This document shows positions 15,075-24,625 of a stretch of 53,782 nucleotides of DNA, one piece after another. The notes beneath the pieces are model-generated. The model was not told the origin of the DNA. It saw only the letters and a list, made by a program, of their open reading frames with translations, and searched no databases. The position numbers were made by a program, and so were the translations under genes. Within the stretch, counting starts at the first letter, position 1. The number at the start of each line of letters is the position of its first letter. The stretch comes from JBILCM01 sp044353165 (GTDB lineage: Bacteria; Bacillota; Bacilli; Paenibacillales; YIM-B00363): the NCBI GenBank assembly GCA_044353165.1, contig JBILCM010000008.1, positions 1 through 53,782 on the forward strand. Direction: 5' to 3'.

Positions 15075-15935
15075 TTATTTGTCCGCAAAAGATAAGAAGT
15101 TTTGCATGGACTTGTCGACGCACAGTTGAAAAATTCCAGTGTTAAGCACTTGAATAGAAATGCGAGGATTGTATTGCCAAAAAATTTCACGCCTGCGATC
15201 CTCGTATTGACTAGCAATGGCTTCACGATGCTCCGGTTCAGCCGACTCTATGTACTCCGCATAGTACTCATCCACGCGTGCTAGCTCATCATCCAGTCGT
15301 TCTTTTGCTTCAGCGGCCCATGTATGATCGTAATTGCGAATTTCACGTTCTACATATTGTTCAAGATGCGTTGCAGCACGGGTTACCGACCACCGACAAC
15401 GTTCCAACACAGTGTTCTCTGGCATGCGCGGAGTAAGAGGCAGTGAGTTCAGGCGGTCATAAAAATCATCAACTATTTTGCCAGTCACGAGTGAAATCCC
15501 CAAGGAATGCAACTCATCTCTTTTCATATCACAAATAAATTCGATCTTATAATTCACAACCATCCAAGTGTGAAACAGGGAGCGCTCCCTGCCACGGAAA
15601 TTGCCGAGATCCTCATACATCTGGACGAATCGACCTTTGGACTGTACGGCTTTAAAAATTTGTTCAAGTCTGTTGCTGCCATATGTCAACACGTCGAATG
15701 GTATTCGTGTATCCGGTGGCGTTACGGTGTCATCGAAGGCGAGCATCATTGACATCGTCTGCGGTTGGGCAGCGGTATTCTCAACAAAGCTCCAGTAGTA
15801 AGGTCGATTCATTAATTCTTTGTCCGCTTGAGGCGAAAGACGAACCGTGAGATGAGATGTTGTTTTCTCTGAGATCAAACAATCTGTGGCTTCAAGGTAT
15901 CGCATCACATATTTTTGGATTTCATTCGCGTTCAC
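15075..15935 (-). CDS. yqhG: YqhG-family protein
   Basis: 286 residues matching Bacillus YqhG by sequence character and by position: it follows the SNF2-like helicase gene yqhH and overlaps its stop by 4 bases (ATGA). Recognisable parts are TDCLISEKTTSHLTVRLSPQ, DVLTYGSNRLEQIF and a C-terminal helical region with WAAEAKERLDDELARVDEYY, likely coiled-coil. Cytoplasmic. Its function is not established; the constant pairing with the helicase suggests that they act together. Confidence 0.85.
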   Translation of the reverse strand: MNANEIQKYVMRYLEATDCLISEKTTSHLTVRLSPQADKELMNRPYYWSFVENTAAQPQTMSMMLAFDDTVTPPDTRIPFDVLTYGSNRLEQIFKAVQSKGRFVQMYEDLGNFRGRERSLFHTWMVVNYKIEFICDMKRDELHSLGISLVTGKIVDDFYDRLNSLPLTPRMPENTVLERCRWSVTRAATHLEQYVEREIRNYDHTWAAEAKERLDDELARVDEYYAEYIESAEPEHREAIASQYEDRRREIFWQYNPRISIQVLNTGIFQLCVDKSMQNFLSFADK

Positions 15936-17629
15936 AGTGTGGCTCCCGGTTCATGATGGATGAAGACGTCCCCTAATTGATTCATTTTCTCTCGCAGTTG
16001 TGCATCATCTTTGGATTCTAGAATGATTTTGTGTAAATTTTGCTCGATCGATTGTTCATTCTTTTCAAAGCGTTCCACAATGGTGTCCAATTCGCCAATG
16101 ACCATTTGAAACATGTTTATTTTCTCGTGCAACAGATGCAAGATGTGCTCTTCGATCGTCCCATATGTAGAAAGATTGTGGATGTGCACGTCTTCGGTCT
16201 GCCCTAAGCGATGTACGCGTCCAATTCGTTGTTCAATTCGCATCGGATTCCAAGGCAAATCAAAATTGATAATGTGGTGGCAAAATTGAAGATTGATGCC
16301 TTCCCCGCCTGCCTCAGTTGCAACCATGACTTGCGCACGATTACGGAATAAATCCATCATCCAGTCTTTCTTGCCGCGATTCATTCCGCCGCGGTAGGGA
16401 ACGGCACTAATATTTTTTGATTTTAAGTAATTCAGCAAATATTCTTGCGTGGCACGATATTCTGTGAAAATAATGATTTTATGATGAATATTCTGAATAA
16501 TCTCCATCATTTTTTCAGCCTTGGAATTGGCCGTAATACCACGAATTCGTTCTACCAGTTCCCATATTTGTGCTCGAAGCGGGGAATCATCTTCGAGTTT
16601 TTTGAACAAATGAACCAAAGTAATAAAAACAGCATCCCGGGAAGAGCAAACTTCACGTTGTAACGTAAGAAGTGGCAACACACTTCCCATATCGCCTCGG
16701 GCTTCACTGTATCGTTGTTTCACGAATGATGTGACACCGTCATAAAGCGCTTTTTCTTCAGGAGACAGGACAAGCATGATGTTCTGCACGTGTCGTTGGG
16801 TGAAATGCACGCCTCCATCACTACGGCGGTTTCGGATCATCACTTTCTGTAATTCAAATTGCAGTGCGGCTTCGTTCTTGGGAACTCTTCGTTCTGCTAC
16901 GAAGTTTTCTTGAAACGCACGATGTCCACCCAATTGGCCCGGCTTCAGTAAGGTAATGAGGTTGTAGAGCTCTGCTAAATCATTCTGAATCGGGGTCGCA
17001 GTCAGCAACAAACAATATTTTTTTCGGATTTGATTGATGAACTGGTAGTTCGCCGTTTTTTTATTCTTCAGCTTGTGCGCTTCATCAATAATCAGCATGT
17101 CATAGTCTACGGAATGGATCATCTCGCGATGAGGGTCCCGCTTCGCAGTATCCATGGAAGCGACAATGATATCGTAGGATTCCCACATGTACGATTTTTT
17201 TTGTGCGACTGCGCGGATCCCGAACTTTCCATTCAACTCTCGCACCCATTGTAAGACGAGTGAAGCCGGGACTAAGATGATGACTTTCTTCACAAGACCT
17301 CGCACGATATATTCTTTAAGAATAAGCCCTGCTTCTATGGTCTTACCTAGACCGACTTCATCAGCAAGAATGGCGCGACCTCGCATGTCGTGAAGAACAC
17401 GTCTTGTGGCATCGAGTTGGTGAGGAAGCGGCTGAAGGTTGGGCAAATGGCGCAAACATTGCAATTGATCAAAACTTCTTATCATACGGGATTGCTCAGC
17501 TTCCATGGAAAGCTGATAGAACGTATATGGATCCCAAGGTCCATTATTCGCCACGCGTTTCTCCAAATCTTCAAGCCATGTTCGTTCGAAGGTAAGTGAC
17601 ACATAATCAAACAACATTGACGTTCTCAA
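15932..17629 (-). CDS. yqhH: SNF2-family DEAD/DEAH helicase YqhH
   Basis: A 565-residue SNF2-type ATPase. Motif I is ADEVGLGKTIEAG, motif II IIDEAHKL, motif III LLLTATPIQND, motif V ATEAGGEGINLQ and motif VI QRIGRVHRLGQ. Such enzymes translocate on double-stranded nucleic acid; RapA-like relatives recycle RNA polymerase. The exact role in Bacillales is unclear. The start is probably TTG 17629, 5 bases after AAGGAG; an ATG 12 bases further in (17617) is the alternative. It is co-transcribed with yqhG and divergent from lipM, which is the Bacillus arrangement. Confidence 0.92.
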   Translation of the reverse strand: MRTSMLFDYVSLTFERTWLEDLEKRVANNGPWDPYTFYQLSMEAEQSRMIRSFDQLQCLRHLPNLQPLPHQLDATRRVLHDMRGRAILADEVGLGKTIEAGLILKEYIVRGLVKKVIILVPASLVLQWVRELNGKFGIRAVAQKKSYMWESYDIIVASMDTAKRDPHREMIHSVDYDMLIIDEAHKLKNKKTANYQFINQIRKKYCLLLTATPIQNDLAELYNLITLLKPGQLGGHRAFQENFVAERRVPKNEAALQFELQKVMIRNRRSDGGVHFTQRHVQNIMLVLSPEEKALYDGVTSFVKQRYSEARGDMGSVLPLLTLQREVCSSRDAVFITLVHLFKKLEDDSPLRAQIWELVERIRGITANSKAEKMMEIIQNIHHKIIIFTEYRATQEYLLNYLKSKNISAVPYRGGMNRGKKDWMMDLFRNRAQVMVATEAGGEGINLQFCHHIINFDLPWNPMRIEQRIGRVHRLGQTEDVHIHNLSTYGTIEEHILHLLHEKINMFQMVIGELDTIVERFEKNEQSIEQNLHKIILESKDDAQLREKMNQLGDVFIHHEPGATL

Positions 17630-17765
17630 CCCTTCTCCTTACAATGTGTACACGGTTACAATCTAGTATGCACGGATTAACCATGGTTCATAACTCTTTA
17701 ATTGCTGCGAGGTTTGGCCACTTGGATGATACAGATGATAAAATAGGATGGGGTGAGTTACGGTG

Positions 17766-18608
17766 ATGACAAAATGGCGATTAATACGGTCTGGGGCTTG
17801 CACACCTGACTATAATATGGCGGTCGACGAGGCGATTATGTTATCTGTTGGGGCGGGCACGTCACCACCGACATTGCGGTTTTATGGTTGGAATCCTGCA
17901 ACACTCTCGATCGGATACTTTCAAAAAGCGGAGATTGAAGTGGATCTTGCGAAGGTTAAAGAGCGTAATTTAGGCTTCGTAAGGCGTCCAACAGGTGGAA
18001 GAAGTGTCCTGCATGACCATGAGTTGACTTACGCCATTATCGTCCCGGAGAATTACGCCGAGTTGCCAAAATCAGTAACTGAATCGTATCGGGTGCTCAG
18101 TGAAGGGATGTTGCTTGGATTTGAGGCGTTAGGACTGCAGGCGTCAATGGTTTCACAAGATGGAGAGAAAAATTCAAAGCAGTCGGCGTCCCTCAGCTCT
18201 GCTGCATGTTTCGATTCGCCCTCTTGGTATGAACTCGTCGTTAACGGGCTGAAGGTTGCGGGTAGTGCACAATGGAGGCACAGAGGTGCGGTGCTACAAC
18301 ACGGTTCAATTTTGTTGGATCTTAACATTGAACAACTTTTCTCGCTCTTGCGGTTTCGAACGGATGAACAGCGTGTACGTATGCAAAAGTTATTCGCTAA
18401 GCGTGCGACCGCAATCAATGCCTTGCGCAACTCGCTCGGTTTGCATTCGGTTCATGCAGAAGATGTGGAGCAAGCATTCACTAGGGGTTGGTCAACCGCA
18501 CTTGGCGTCACTTTTGAGCACAGCGAATTAACGAGGTCTGAACATAATGAGGCTGTTCGACTGGCTCAAGAAAAATACAGTAGTATTCTATGGAACTTGA
18601 GGCGTTAA
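17766..18608 (+). CDS. lipM: Octanoyltransferase LipM
   Basis: 280 residues of the lipoate-ligase fold. It has RRPTGGRSVLHDHELTYA (octanoyl binding), the catalytic Cys in AACFDSPSWYEL (C148, equivalent to C150 of Bacillus LipM) and GLKVAGSAQWR with the conserved Lys. It transfers octanoate from acyl carrier protein to GcvH, the first step of lipoate assembly. GTG 17763 and ATG 17766 are both possible starts after GGTGAG. The gene faces yqhH as in Bacillus, which supports the call. It lacks an ATP-dependent ligase C-terminal domain. Confidence 0.93.
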   Translation: MTKWRLIRSGACTPDYNMAVDEAIMLSVGAGTSPPTLRFYGWNPATLSIGYFQKAEIEVDLAKVKERNLGFVRRPTGGRSVLHDHELTYAIIVPENYAELPKSVTESYRVLSEGMLLGFEALGLQASMVSQDGEKNSKQSASLSSAACFDSPSWYELVVNGLKVAGSAQWRHRGAVLQHGSILLDLNIEQLFSLLRFRTDEQRVRMQKLFAKRATAINALRNSLGLHSVHAEDVEQAFTRGWSTALGVTFEHSELTRSEHNEAVRLAQEKYSSILWNLRR

Positions 18609-18630
18609 AGCAGATGGGGCGCCTTGATTG

Positions 18631-19473
18631 CTATAGGGGCAACAATAACGCCCACGCCGACTGCAATGTTCTCGTGAGAGGTCCGGGTATTCCGCAGCCT
18701 ATAATTTGCTCGTTCACTTGAATGATGGGCATGATTTCTGAGGTTGTGCTCATTAAGAAAGCTTCATCCGCCTGTACAAGGTCGTTCACTGTGAATGCTT
18801 CTTCTTTCAGTTGAATGCGCTGTTGGTTAGCCAACTGGATAACAAGGGCTCTTGTAATTCCGTGCAGAATAAGATGATTCGCAGGGTGAGTCATGATACA
18901 TCCGTTCTTTACAATAGCAATATTCGATGAACTTCCTTCCGTAATGATCTCGTCGCGATGCAACACGGCCTCGAAGGCGGCTACTTCAGAAGCTGCCTGT
19001 TTGGCAATGACGTTCGGCAATAAATTTAAACTTTTGATATCACAACGCAACCATCGTTCATCAGGATGTGTGATGATGCGTTCGCCACGGTCCATCTGTT
19101 CGATGGGTCGTAAGAGAGTTTTCGTAAACGCAATGAGTGCAGGACGAACTTGTTCACTTGGAAAGCTATGATTACGCGGCGATACGCCCCTTGTCGTTTG
19201 TAAATAGACGATACCTTCTTTTAGTGTGTTTGCTCGAATGAGATTGTGTACGCCATGACTAAGTTGTTCCGCTGTCCAAGGCAGTTGCAGTCGAATCGCT
19301 AGGGCACTGCGAAAATACCGTTCCCAATGCAACGACTCCGCGAATATTTGACCATCATAGATGCGAAACACTTCATATATTCCGTCACCGAATGTGTACC
19401 CGCGGTCTTCTATGTCAACTACAGCATGTTCGCGTTGAATAAGTTGCTCTCCGTCCCAAACGTAAGTTCCCAT
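18631..19473 (-). CDS. dat: D-amino-acid aminotransferase
   Basis: 280 residues of fold-type IV PLP enzyme. It matches the thermophilic Bacillus D-amino-acid transaminase closely: IEDRGYTFGDGIYEVFRIY, RGVSPRNHSFP, WLRCDIKSLNLLPNV (PLP lysine K147), ITEGSSSNIAIV and STTSEIMPII. It interconverts D-alanine and 2-ketoglutarate with pyruvate and D-glutamate, feeding peptidoglycan synthesis. The start is ATG 19473 with GAGGGAG upstream. It converges on lipM with 22 bases between stops, and its promoter region is shared with the ribonucleotide reductase gene. Confidence 0.93.
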   Translation of the reverse strand: MGTYVWDGEQLIQREHAVVDIEDRGYTFGDGIYEVFRIYDGQIFAESLHWERYFRSALAIRLQLPWTAEQLSHGVHNLIRANTLKEGIVYLQTTRGVSPRNHSFPSEQVRPALIAFTKTLLRPIEQMDRGERIITHPDERWLRCDIKSLNLLPNVIAKQAASEVAAFEAVLHRDEIITEGSSSNIAIVKNGCIMTHPANHLILHGITRALVIQLANQQRIQLKEEAFTVNDLVQADEAFLMSTTSEIMPIIQVNEQIIGCGIPGPLTRTLQSAWALLLPL

Positions 19474-19564
19474 TATGCAGGTCTCCCTCTATTCGGTAGT
19501 CATCCTTAACTTAACACGATATTTCTTTCTATATCAAGCGTCATCTTCTGAAAAAAATGTAGAT

Positions 19565-19580
19565 ATACAATATATTGTGC
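19565..19580 (+). promoter_or_regulatory. NrdR box 1
   Basis: The 16-base palindrome-like ATACAATATATTGTGC fits the NrdR consensus acaCwAtATaTwGtgt. It lies just upstream of a TATAAT (19583-19588). Confidence 0.75.
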
Positions 19581-19582
19581 TG

Positions 19583-19588
19583 TATAAT
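19583..19588 (+). promoter_or_regulatory. -10 box of the nrdJ promoter
   Basis: A perfect TATAAT lying between the two NrdR boxes. The -35 would fall in or beside box 1 but is not recognisable. The leader to the TTG start would be ~75 bases. Confidence 0.6.
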
Positions 19589-19597
19589 GGACAACAT

Positions 19598-19613
19598 ACA
19601 CAATATATAGTAA
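19598..19613 (+). promoter_or_regulatory. NrdR box 2
   Basis: ACACAATATATAGTAA fits the NrdR consensus and is offset 33 bases from box 1, about three helical turns, the geometry expected for cooperative NrdR binding. It overlaps the likely start of transcription. Confidence 0.75.
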
Positions 19614-19666
19614 TGTAATTGAAGATTCCACAATGTTGTGTTTCATTATTTTAGGGAGGGTATTCC

Positions 19667-22222
19667 TTGAAAACAGAACAAAAAGTAAAATTAGACGGCT
19701 TAAGTGAGAAAATCTTTCTAGACCGATATGCGCGCAAAGACCCTGATTATAACAACACCAAAGTGGGGGATGTGGTGCTTGCACTTACGAAAGACGATCC
19801 GAAATTCCCTGCGAAGGAAGTCGGTGAAGTGATTGCAAGGGAAGGTAACAAGGTGACCGTGCGGACACGCTCGGGTCAAGTTGTCGAAACGATGGTAGAA
19901 AAAATAACACTTACCCTAGAGAAGACCCCTGAAGAATTGTGGGATCGTCTTGCGAACGCCATGGCATCCGTCGAAGCACCAGCGAAACAACAAGAATGGG
20001 CCGAGAAATTCCGTTACATCCTTGACGATTGGAAGTTAGTTCCCGGCGGGCGTATTGCCGCAGGTGCCGGTGCAAGCGATGAACTGACACTTTTCAATTG
20101 CTATGTTATCCCTTCACCTCACGACAGTCGGGGAGGTATTATGTCCACACTGTCAGAAATGACGGAAATTATGTCTCGCGGCGGCGGTGTCGGCATTAAT
20201 CTATCCACGTTACGGCCGCGTCGCTCGATTGTGTCAGGCGTAAGCGGTTCCTCTAGCGGTGCTGTCTCATGGGGTGGACTTTTCAGTTACACGACAGGCC
20301 TCATCGAACAGGGAGGTAGCCGCAGAGGTGCGTTGATGCTCATGATCAACGACTGGCATCCGGATGTACTTGATTTTATTACGGTAAAACAGACCATGGG
20401 CCAAGTTACGAATGCAAATCTATCTGTTTGCGTGAGCAACAGTTTCATGAAGGCAGTGAAAGAAGATTTGGATTGGGAACTTGTATTCCCTGACACGAAA
20501 GATGCTGATTATGACAAACTTTGGGACGGAGATCTTGCGAAATGGAAGGCATCCGGTAAACCGGTGAGGTTGTTCCGGACCGTGAAGGCCAGGGAAATTT
20601 GGCATACGATTATCGAATCCGCATGGAAATCAGCCGAGCCGGGTGTCGTATTTATGGAATACTACAACCAAATGTCAAATTCGTGGTATTTTAATCCGAT
20701 TATTTGCACGAACCCTTGCGGTGAACAAGGATTGCCTGCGTGGGGCGTATGTAACCTGTCAGCCATAAACCTGTCCAAATTTTATGATGAAGATAAGCAT
20801 GATGTGGCATGGGATGATTTGGCGAAGACGGTCCGCTACTCGGTTCGGTTTCTAGATAACGTTATTGATAAAACACCTTATCATTTTGAGGAAAACCGGG
20901 AAAATCAACAAGGCGAGCGCCGTGTTGGGCTCGGCACGATGGGTTTAGCGGAGTTGATGATTAAACTTGAAGTGCGTTATGGCAGCCCCGAATCCTTAGT
21001 ATTTTTGGACAAGCTTTATGGGTTTATGGCGAAGGAAGCGTATATCTCTTCAGCAGAAATTGCAGGGGAGAAAGGCTCATTCAAACATTATGTATACGAC
21101 AAGTTTATGAAGAGTGGCTTTATGAAAGTGATGGTCAATGATTATCCTGAAGTGGGTGCTTCGATTAAGAAATACGGCATGCGTAACGTAACGGTCATTA
21201 CGCAAGCACCAACAGGAAGTACGGGAACGATGGTTGGAACATCTACGGGCATTGAGCCGTACTTTGCTTTTGAGTATTTTCGGCAGAGTCGTCTGGGGTT
21301 TGATAAACAATTGGTGCCGATTGCACAAGAGTGGAAGGACCGCAACCCCGGCCAAGATCTACCGCTGTGGTTTGTCACCTCGATGGACTTATCGGCGAAA
21401 GATCATATTCGTGTTCAAGCGACGATTCAAAAATGGGTAGACAGTTCGATCTCAAAGACCGCCAACTGCCCTTCAGATTTTACGGTTGAAGAGACGAAAG
21501 AACTTTATGAATTGGCCTTTGAATTGGGTTGCAAAGGTGTAACGATATACCGAGACGGCAGTCGAGATGTGCAGGTGTTGAGCACAACGAAGGAAGAGAA
21601 GAAAGCAGATGTAGCACCTGTCAGCAATGAGGGTCATGATTCGACCGTATTGGAATCGTTAACGACTTCGTTGCCAATAACCGCCACACCTGAGCAGAAG
21701 GATGTTTTTGACAAACAGTATCGCAGCCGACCGCAAGTTTTGCGTGGCGCGACATACAAATTCAACACACCATTCGGGATTGCCTATATTACAATCAATG
21801 ATGCGAATGGGGCGCCTAGTGAAATTTTCTTGAATGTGGGTAAAGCCGGTTCTGACGTATTTGCAATGTCTGAGGCGCTGGGTCGTGTAATTTCGTTATT
21901 CCTTCGCTACGGAGATCATGGGAACAAGACGGCGTTGTTGATTAAACATCTCAAGGGGATTGGCGGTTCTGGTGCCGTCGGATTCGGTCCAAACCGAGTA
22001 GAATCGATCGCGGATGCTGTTGCGAAAGCGATAGAGACTCATACATCTCAAGAAGATGATACGCAACATATGAGCGTTGTGCCTCATGCCGATGCCATAG
22101 CACCTGTCCATTCTAGCGAAAAGACTTCATCCGATTTATGTCCAGGGTGCGGTTCCGCTTCACTGATGAATAGCGAAGGTTGCAAAACTTGTACAAATTG
22201 CGGATACAGTAAATGTTCATAA
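19667..22222 (+). CDS. nrdJ: Vitamin B12-dependent (class II) ribonucleotide reductase
   Basis: An 851-residue adenosylcobalamin-dependent reductase. It shows FNCYVIPSPHDSRGGI with the first redox Cys, the finger-loop NPCGEQ (C351, E353), APTGSTGTM, a C-terminal TSCPD-like domain (RSRPQVLRGATYKFNTPFG) and a terminal Cys cluster (CPGCG...CKTCTNCGYSKCS). The last probably binds zinc and re-reduces the active site. It makes deoxyribonucleotides independently of oxygen. The start is TTG 19667 with AGGGAGGG ~7 bases upstream. Two NrdR boxes and a TATAAT lie upstream. I saw no cobalamin riboswitch in the short leader. Confidence 0.96.
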   Translation: MKTEQKVKLDGLSEKIFLDRYARKDPDYNNTKVGDVVLALTKDDPKFPAKEVGEVIAREGNKVTVRTRSGQVVETMVEKITLTLEKTPEELWDRLANAMASVEAPAKQQEWAEKFRYILDDWKLVPGGRIAAGAGASDELTLFNCYVIPSPHDSRGGIMSTLSEMTEIMSRGGGVGINLSTLRPRRSIVSGVSGSSSGAVSWGGLFSYTTGLIEQGGSRRGALMLMINDWHPDVLDFITVKQTMGQVTNANLSVCVSNSFMKAVKEDLDWELVFPDTKDADYDKLWDGDLAKWKASGKPVRLFRTVKAREIWHTIIESAWKSAEPGVVFMEYYNQMSNSWYFNPIICTNPCGEQGLPAWGVCNLSAINLSKFYDEDKHDVAWDDLAKTVRYSVRFLDNVIDKTPYHFEENRENQQGERRVGLGTMGLAELMIKLEVRYGSPESLVFLDKLYGFMAKEAYISSAEIAGEKGSFKHYVYDKFMKSGFMKVMVNDYPEVGASIKKYGMRNVTVITQAPTGSTGTMVGTSTGIEPYFAFEYFRQSRLGFDKQLVPIAQEWKDRNPGQDLPLWFVTSMDLSAKDHIRVQATIQKWVDSSISKTANCPSDFTVEETKELYELAFELGCKGVTIYRDGSRDVQVLSTTKEEKKADVAPVSNEGHDSTVLESLTTSLPITATPEQKDVFDKQYRSRPQVLRGATYKFNTPFGIAYITINDANGAPSEIFLNVGKAGSDVFAMSEALGRVISLFLRYGDHGNKTALLIKHLKGIGGSGAVGFGPNRVESIADAVAKAIETHTSQEDDTQHMSVVPHADAIAPVHSSEKTSSDLCPGCGSASLMNSEGCKTCTNCGYSKCS

Positions 22223-22227
22223 GAATT

Positions 22228-22254
22228 AGAAGGGGGCAACCCCTTCTTTTTTTT
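22228..22254 (+). terminator. Terminator of nrdJ
   Basis: AGAAGGGG (22228-22235), 4-base loop, CCCCTTCT (22240-22247), then a run of T to 22254: a classical intrinsic terminator. Confidence 0.9.
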
Positions 22255-22282
22255 GTTGATCATGTATAGAGGGTGTGAGAGA

Positions 22283-23533
22283 ATGCAACACATTATTGAA
22301 GGATTGTTTATGAATCTATTATTCTTATTTTTCTCTTTGTACATATTTCAGGTTGTTTATCTTCGCAATAAGTTTAGAAGTAATTTATTTTATGCGTTGA
22401 TCGTATTCTGTGGAGTGTGTGTCACATACATTATGTGGTCACCTGTTCATGTCACAGCTGGAGTCATTATCGATATGCGTTCGGTTCCCTTATTGATTGG
22501 AACGCTTTATGGTGGGTGGAAAGTTAGCCTCGTGTTGGCGGTCATTTTATTGTTCAATCGTCTGTTGATAGGTGGTGTTGGCATTTATTCGGGCATCATG
22601 TTAGCGGGAATCATTTTTTCATTTTCATTTTTTTCTAAGCGATTTCTTTCATACAATACACCGCGGCGAATGGCATGTGCTTCTGTGTTGATGTTAATGA
22701 CTTGTTTTATAGGGCTTTTTATTCTACAAAACATGAATCATCTTCCATTAACCACCATGCATTGGATTGTCATCACATCCGTTAATATGGCGGGCATTCT
22801 GGTGCTAACTTTTGGACTTGAGACGATGTTTAATTACAAGAAATTGTATCAACAACTCATTATTGCTGAAAAAACGGACACAGCCAACGCGATGGCGGTA
22901 TCCATTGCCCACGAAATTCGCAATCCCCTCACTGTGATCAGGGGGTTTTTACAATTGTTGAATGACAAAGAAACGATGGAAGACAAAAAGAGGTACATTG
23001 AAATTGCGCTCAAAGAGACCCGTCATGCCGATACGATCATTAACAATTATTTAAGTTTTAGTAAGCAAAACTCAACGGGTATGGTCGAAATCGATTGTGC
23101 TCATTTTTTACAACAACTTAAGGAGATGCTGGTTCCATTCGCAAACATGAATCAAGTAAACATTATCATCCGCACCGCACATTCGCGAATGAACGCTGAC
23201 CCAGCAATTCTAAAGCAAATTTTGGTGAATATCTGTAAAAATTCAATCGAAGCCATGCCGCATGGTGGAGACTTAACGATCGCTACCTCCGAAGAAGTTG
23301 GTAGGTTATCCATCTGTATACAAGACACGGGGGTGGGTATGTCAAATCATCAATTGGAGAGGCTTGGTGAGTCCTACTACAGTACCAAAGGGGCCAAGGG
23401 AACAGGACTTGGCCTGATGGTGGTCAATTATTTGGTGTCTTCTATGAGAGGGTCGATCAAGTTCCACAGTGTTCTAGGCAAAGGCACGACGGTAACGCTT
23501 GTTTTTCCAATAGATGGAACTGATGTATCATAG
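22283..23533 (+). CDS. Membrane sensor histidine kinase (KinB-like)
   Basis: 416 residues. The N-terminal ~190 residues form five to six membrane helices resembling the 5TM receptor (LYT) sensor type. These are followed by HisKA with the H-box SIAHEIRNPLTVIRGF (H210) and a HATPase domain with N-box NICKNSIEAM, G1 DTGVGM and G2 KGTGLGLMVV. The architecture is like sporulation kinase KinB of Bacilli. No response regulator is adjacent, as expected for an orphan phosphorelay kinase. The start is probably ATG 22283, preceded by GAGGGTGTGAGAG; ATG 22310 is an alternative. It converges on yhaM with a small hairpin (23539-23558) over the stops. Confidence 0.9.
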   Translation: MQHIIEGLFMNLLFLFFSLYIFQVVYLRNKFRSNLFYALIVFCGVCVTYIMWSPVHVTAGVIIDMRSVPLLIGTLYGGWKVSLVLAVILLFNRLLIGGVGIYSGIMLAGIIFSFSFFSKRFLSYNTPRRMACASVLMLMTCFIGLFILQNMNHLPLTTMHWIVITSVNMAGILVLTFGLETMFNYKKLYQQLIIAEKTDTANAMAVSIAHEIRNPLTVIRGFLQLLNDKETMEDKKRYIEIALKETRHADTIINNYLSFSKQNSTGMVEIDCAHFLQQLKEMLVPFANMNQVNIIIRTAHSRMNADPAILKQILVNICKNSIEAMPHGGDLTIATSEEVGRLSICIQDTGVGMSNHQLERLGESYYSTKGAKGTGLGLMVVNYLVSSMRGSIKFHSVLGKGTTVTLVFPIDGTDVS

Positions 23534-23541
23534 CATTACGC

Positions 23542-24504
23542 TCATTCCAAGGTGAGCGGGCGATAGATCGATTTATTCTCCAAGGCTCGAATTGCCGAAG
23601 TCCATCGGTCATGTTCTCCTAAGCCGGATACCGCGTCCTCCACCATCTGTAATTTGGCATCCAATTGATCTATGAAATGTAAAGCAACCGCTTCTGCAAT
23701 CTGGGGCTGGACGGGACTTCCCCACTCACCAAGGTTATGATGAGCGAGAACGAGATGCTGCAACACAGTTACGACTTCCGCAGAGAGTTCGATCCCTAAG
23801 TGGATGGCTGCTTCCGTGATCCAACTCGACACCATGGAGATGTGCCCGATCAGTTTCCCTTGGACGCTATAATCGGTGACGATGCCGAGTGTTGAATCCA
23901 TCTCACTAGGTTTGGCGATGTCATGCAATAAGATGCCGGCTTTGATCAAATCAGGGTTTAAGAAAGGTCGCTGTCGGCAAACAAACTCACCGAGTTCTAA
24001 CATTCTCGTAATATGGTACGCCAATCCTCCATAATACGCGTGGTGGTGCGATTTGGCAGCAGGCGCATCCAGCAGACGAGATTCAACTTTCAAAAAACAA
24101 AATTGGACAATTTCTCGAATTCGTGTGTCGCTAATGCTCTGAACGGCTTCCTTCAATGTAGTCACAAGCTGATGGGAAGGAATAGGAGCAGTAAGAATAA
24201 AATCCGATAGCGTAACGTCGTCCTCTGCGGCAGCTTTGCGAATGCGCTGAATTTTGATCTGTGGTTTCTCACGATACGAAATAACCTGACCCTGAACTTT
24301 AACGAGCACAAGGGGTTTGACGGTTTCTTTGTCAGTTGTGCTGACTTCCCAATATTTTGCAGGCATCTGGCCGCTGGCATCGGACAAGACAATGTCAAAA
24401 TAATCTTTCGGTGGGGAAGCATTCGTCTGTTTGACTTCCAGCTCTCGTACCAAATAAAATCCGACAAAATCGTCTCCAACCATTAAGTTTTTAATGAGTG
24501 TCAT
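23542..24504 (-). CDS. yhaM: 3'-5' exonuclease YhaM
   Basis: 320 residues: an N-terminal OB-fold nucleic-acid-binding domain (FDIVLSDASGQMPAKYWEV) and a C-terminal HD phosphohydrolase domain with SHHHAYYGGLAYHI, LLHDIAKPSEM and HLVLAHHNLGEWGSP. This is the architecture and length (~314) of Bacillus YhaM, a metal-dependent 3'-5' exoribonuclease acting on short RNA and DNA. The start is probably ATG 24504, 11 bases after AAAGGA; ATG 24513 is too close and the codon at 24570 has no ribosome site. Single gene, divergent from the GntR regulator. Confidence 0.9.
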   Translation of the reverse strand: MTLIKNLMVGDDFVGFYLVRELEVKQTNASPPKDYFDIVLSDASGQMPAKYWEVSTTDKETVKPLVLVKVQGQVISYREKPQIKIQRIRKAAAEDDVTLSDFILTAPIPSHQLVTTLKEAVQSISDTRIREIVQFCFLKVESRLLDAPAAKSHHHAYYGGLAYHITRMLELGEFVCRQRPFLNPDLIKAGILLHDIAKPSEMDSTLGIVTDYSVQGKLIGHISMVSSWITEAAIHLGIELSAEVVTVLQHLVLAHHNLGEWGSPVQPQIAEAVALHFIDQLDAKLQMVEDAVSGLGEHDRWTSAIRALENKSIYRPLTLE

Positions 24505-24625
24505 GAAAATCATAGTCCTTTCGTGTTGAACATGACCGTACAATGGCTCGTGCTTCTTCGTGTCTTCCATGTTATCGTATTCTATAAGTGGTTACAATCA
24601 TTGTGCATAAAGAAGGTGAGCTCCC

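Noticed and set aside
19589..19666. Cobalamin riboswitch before nrdJ
   Set aside because: The leader is only about 75 bases, too short for the ~200-base aptamer, and no B12-box-like sequence is seen.
23539..23558. CGCTCA/TGAGCG hairpin over the stops of the kinase and yhaM genes as terminator
   Set aside because: Only six pairs and no T-tract on either strand; may be chance.
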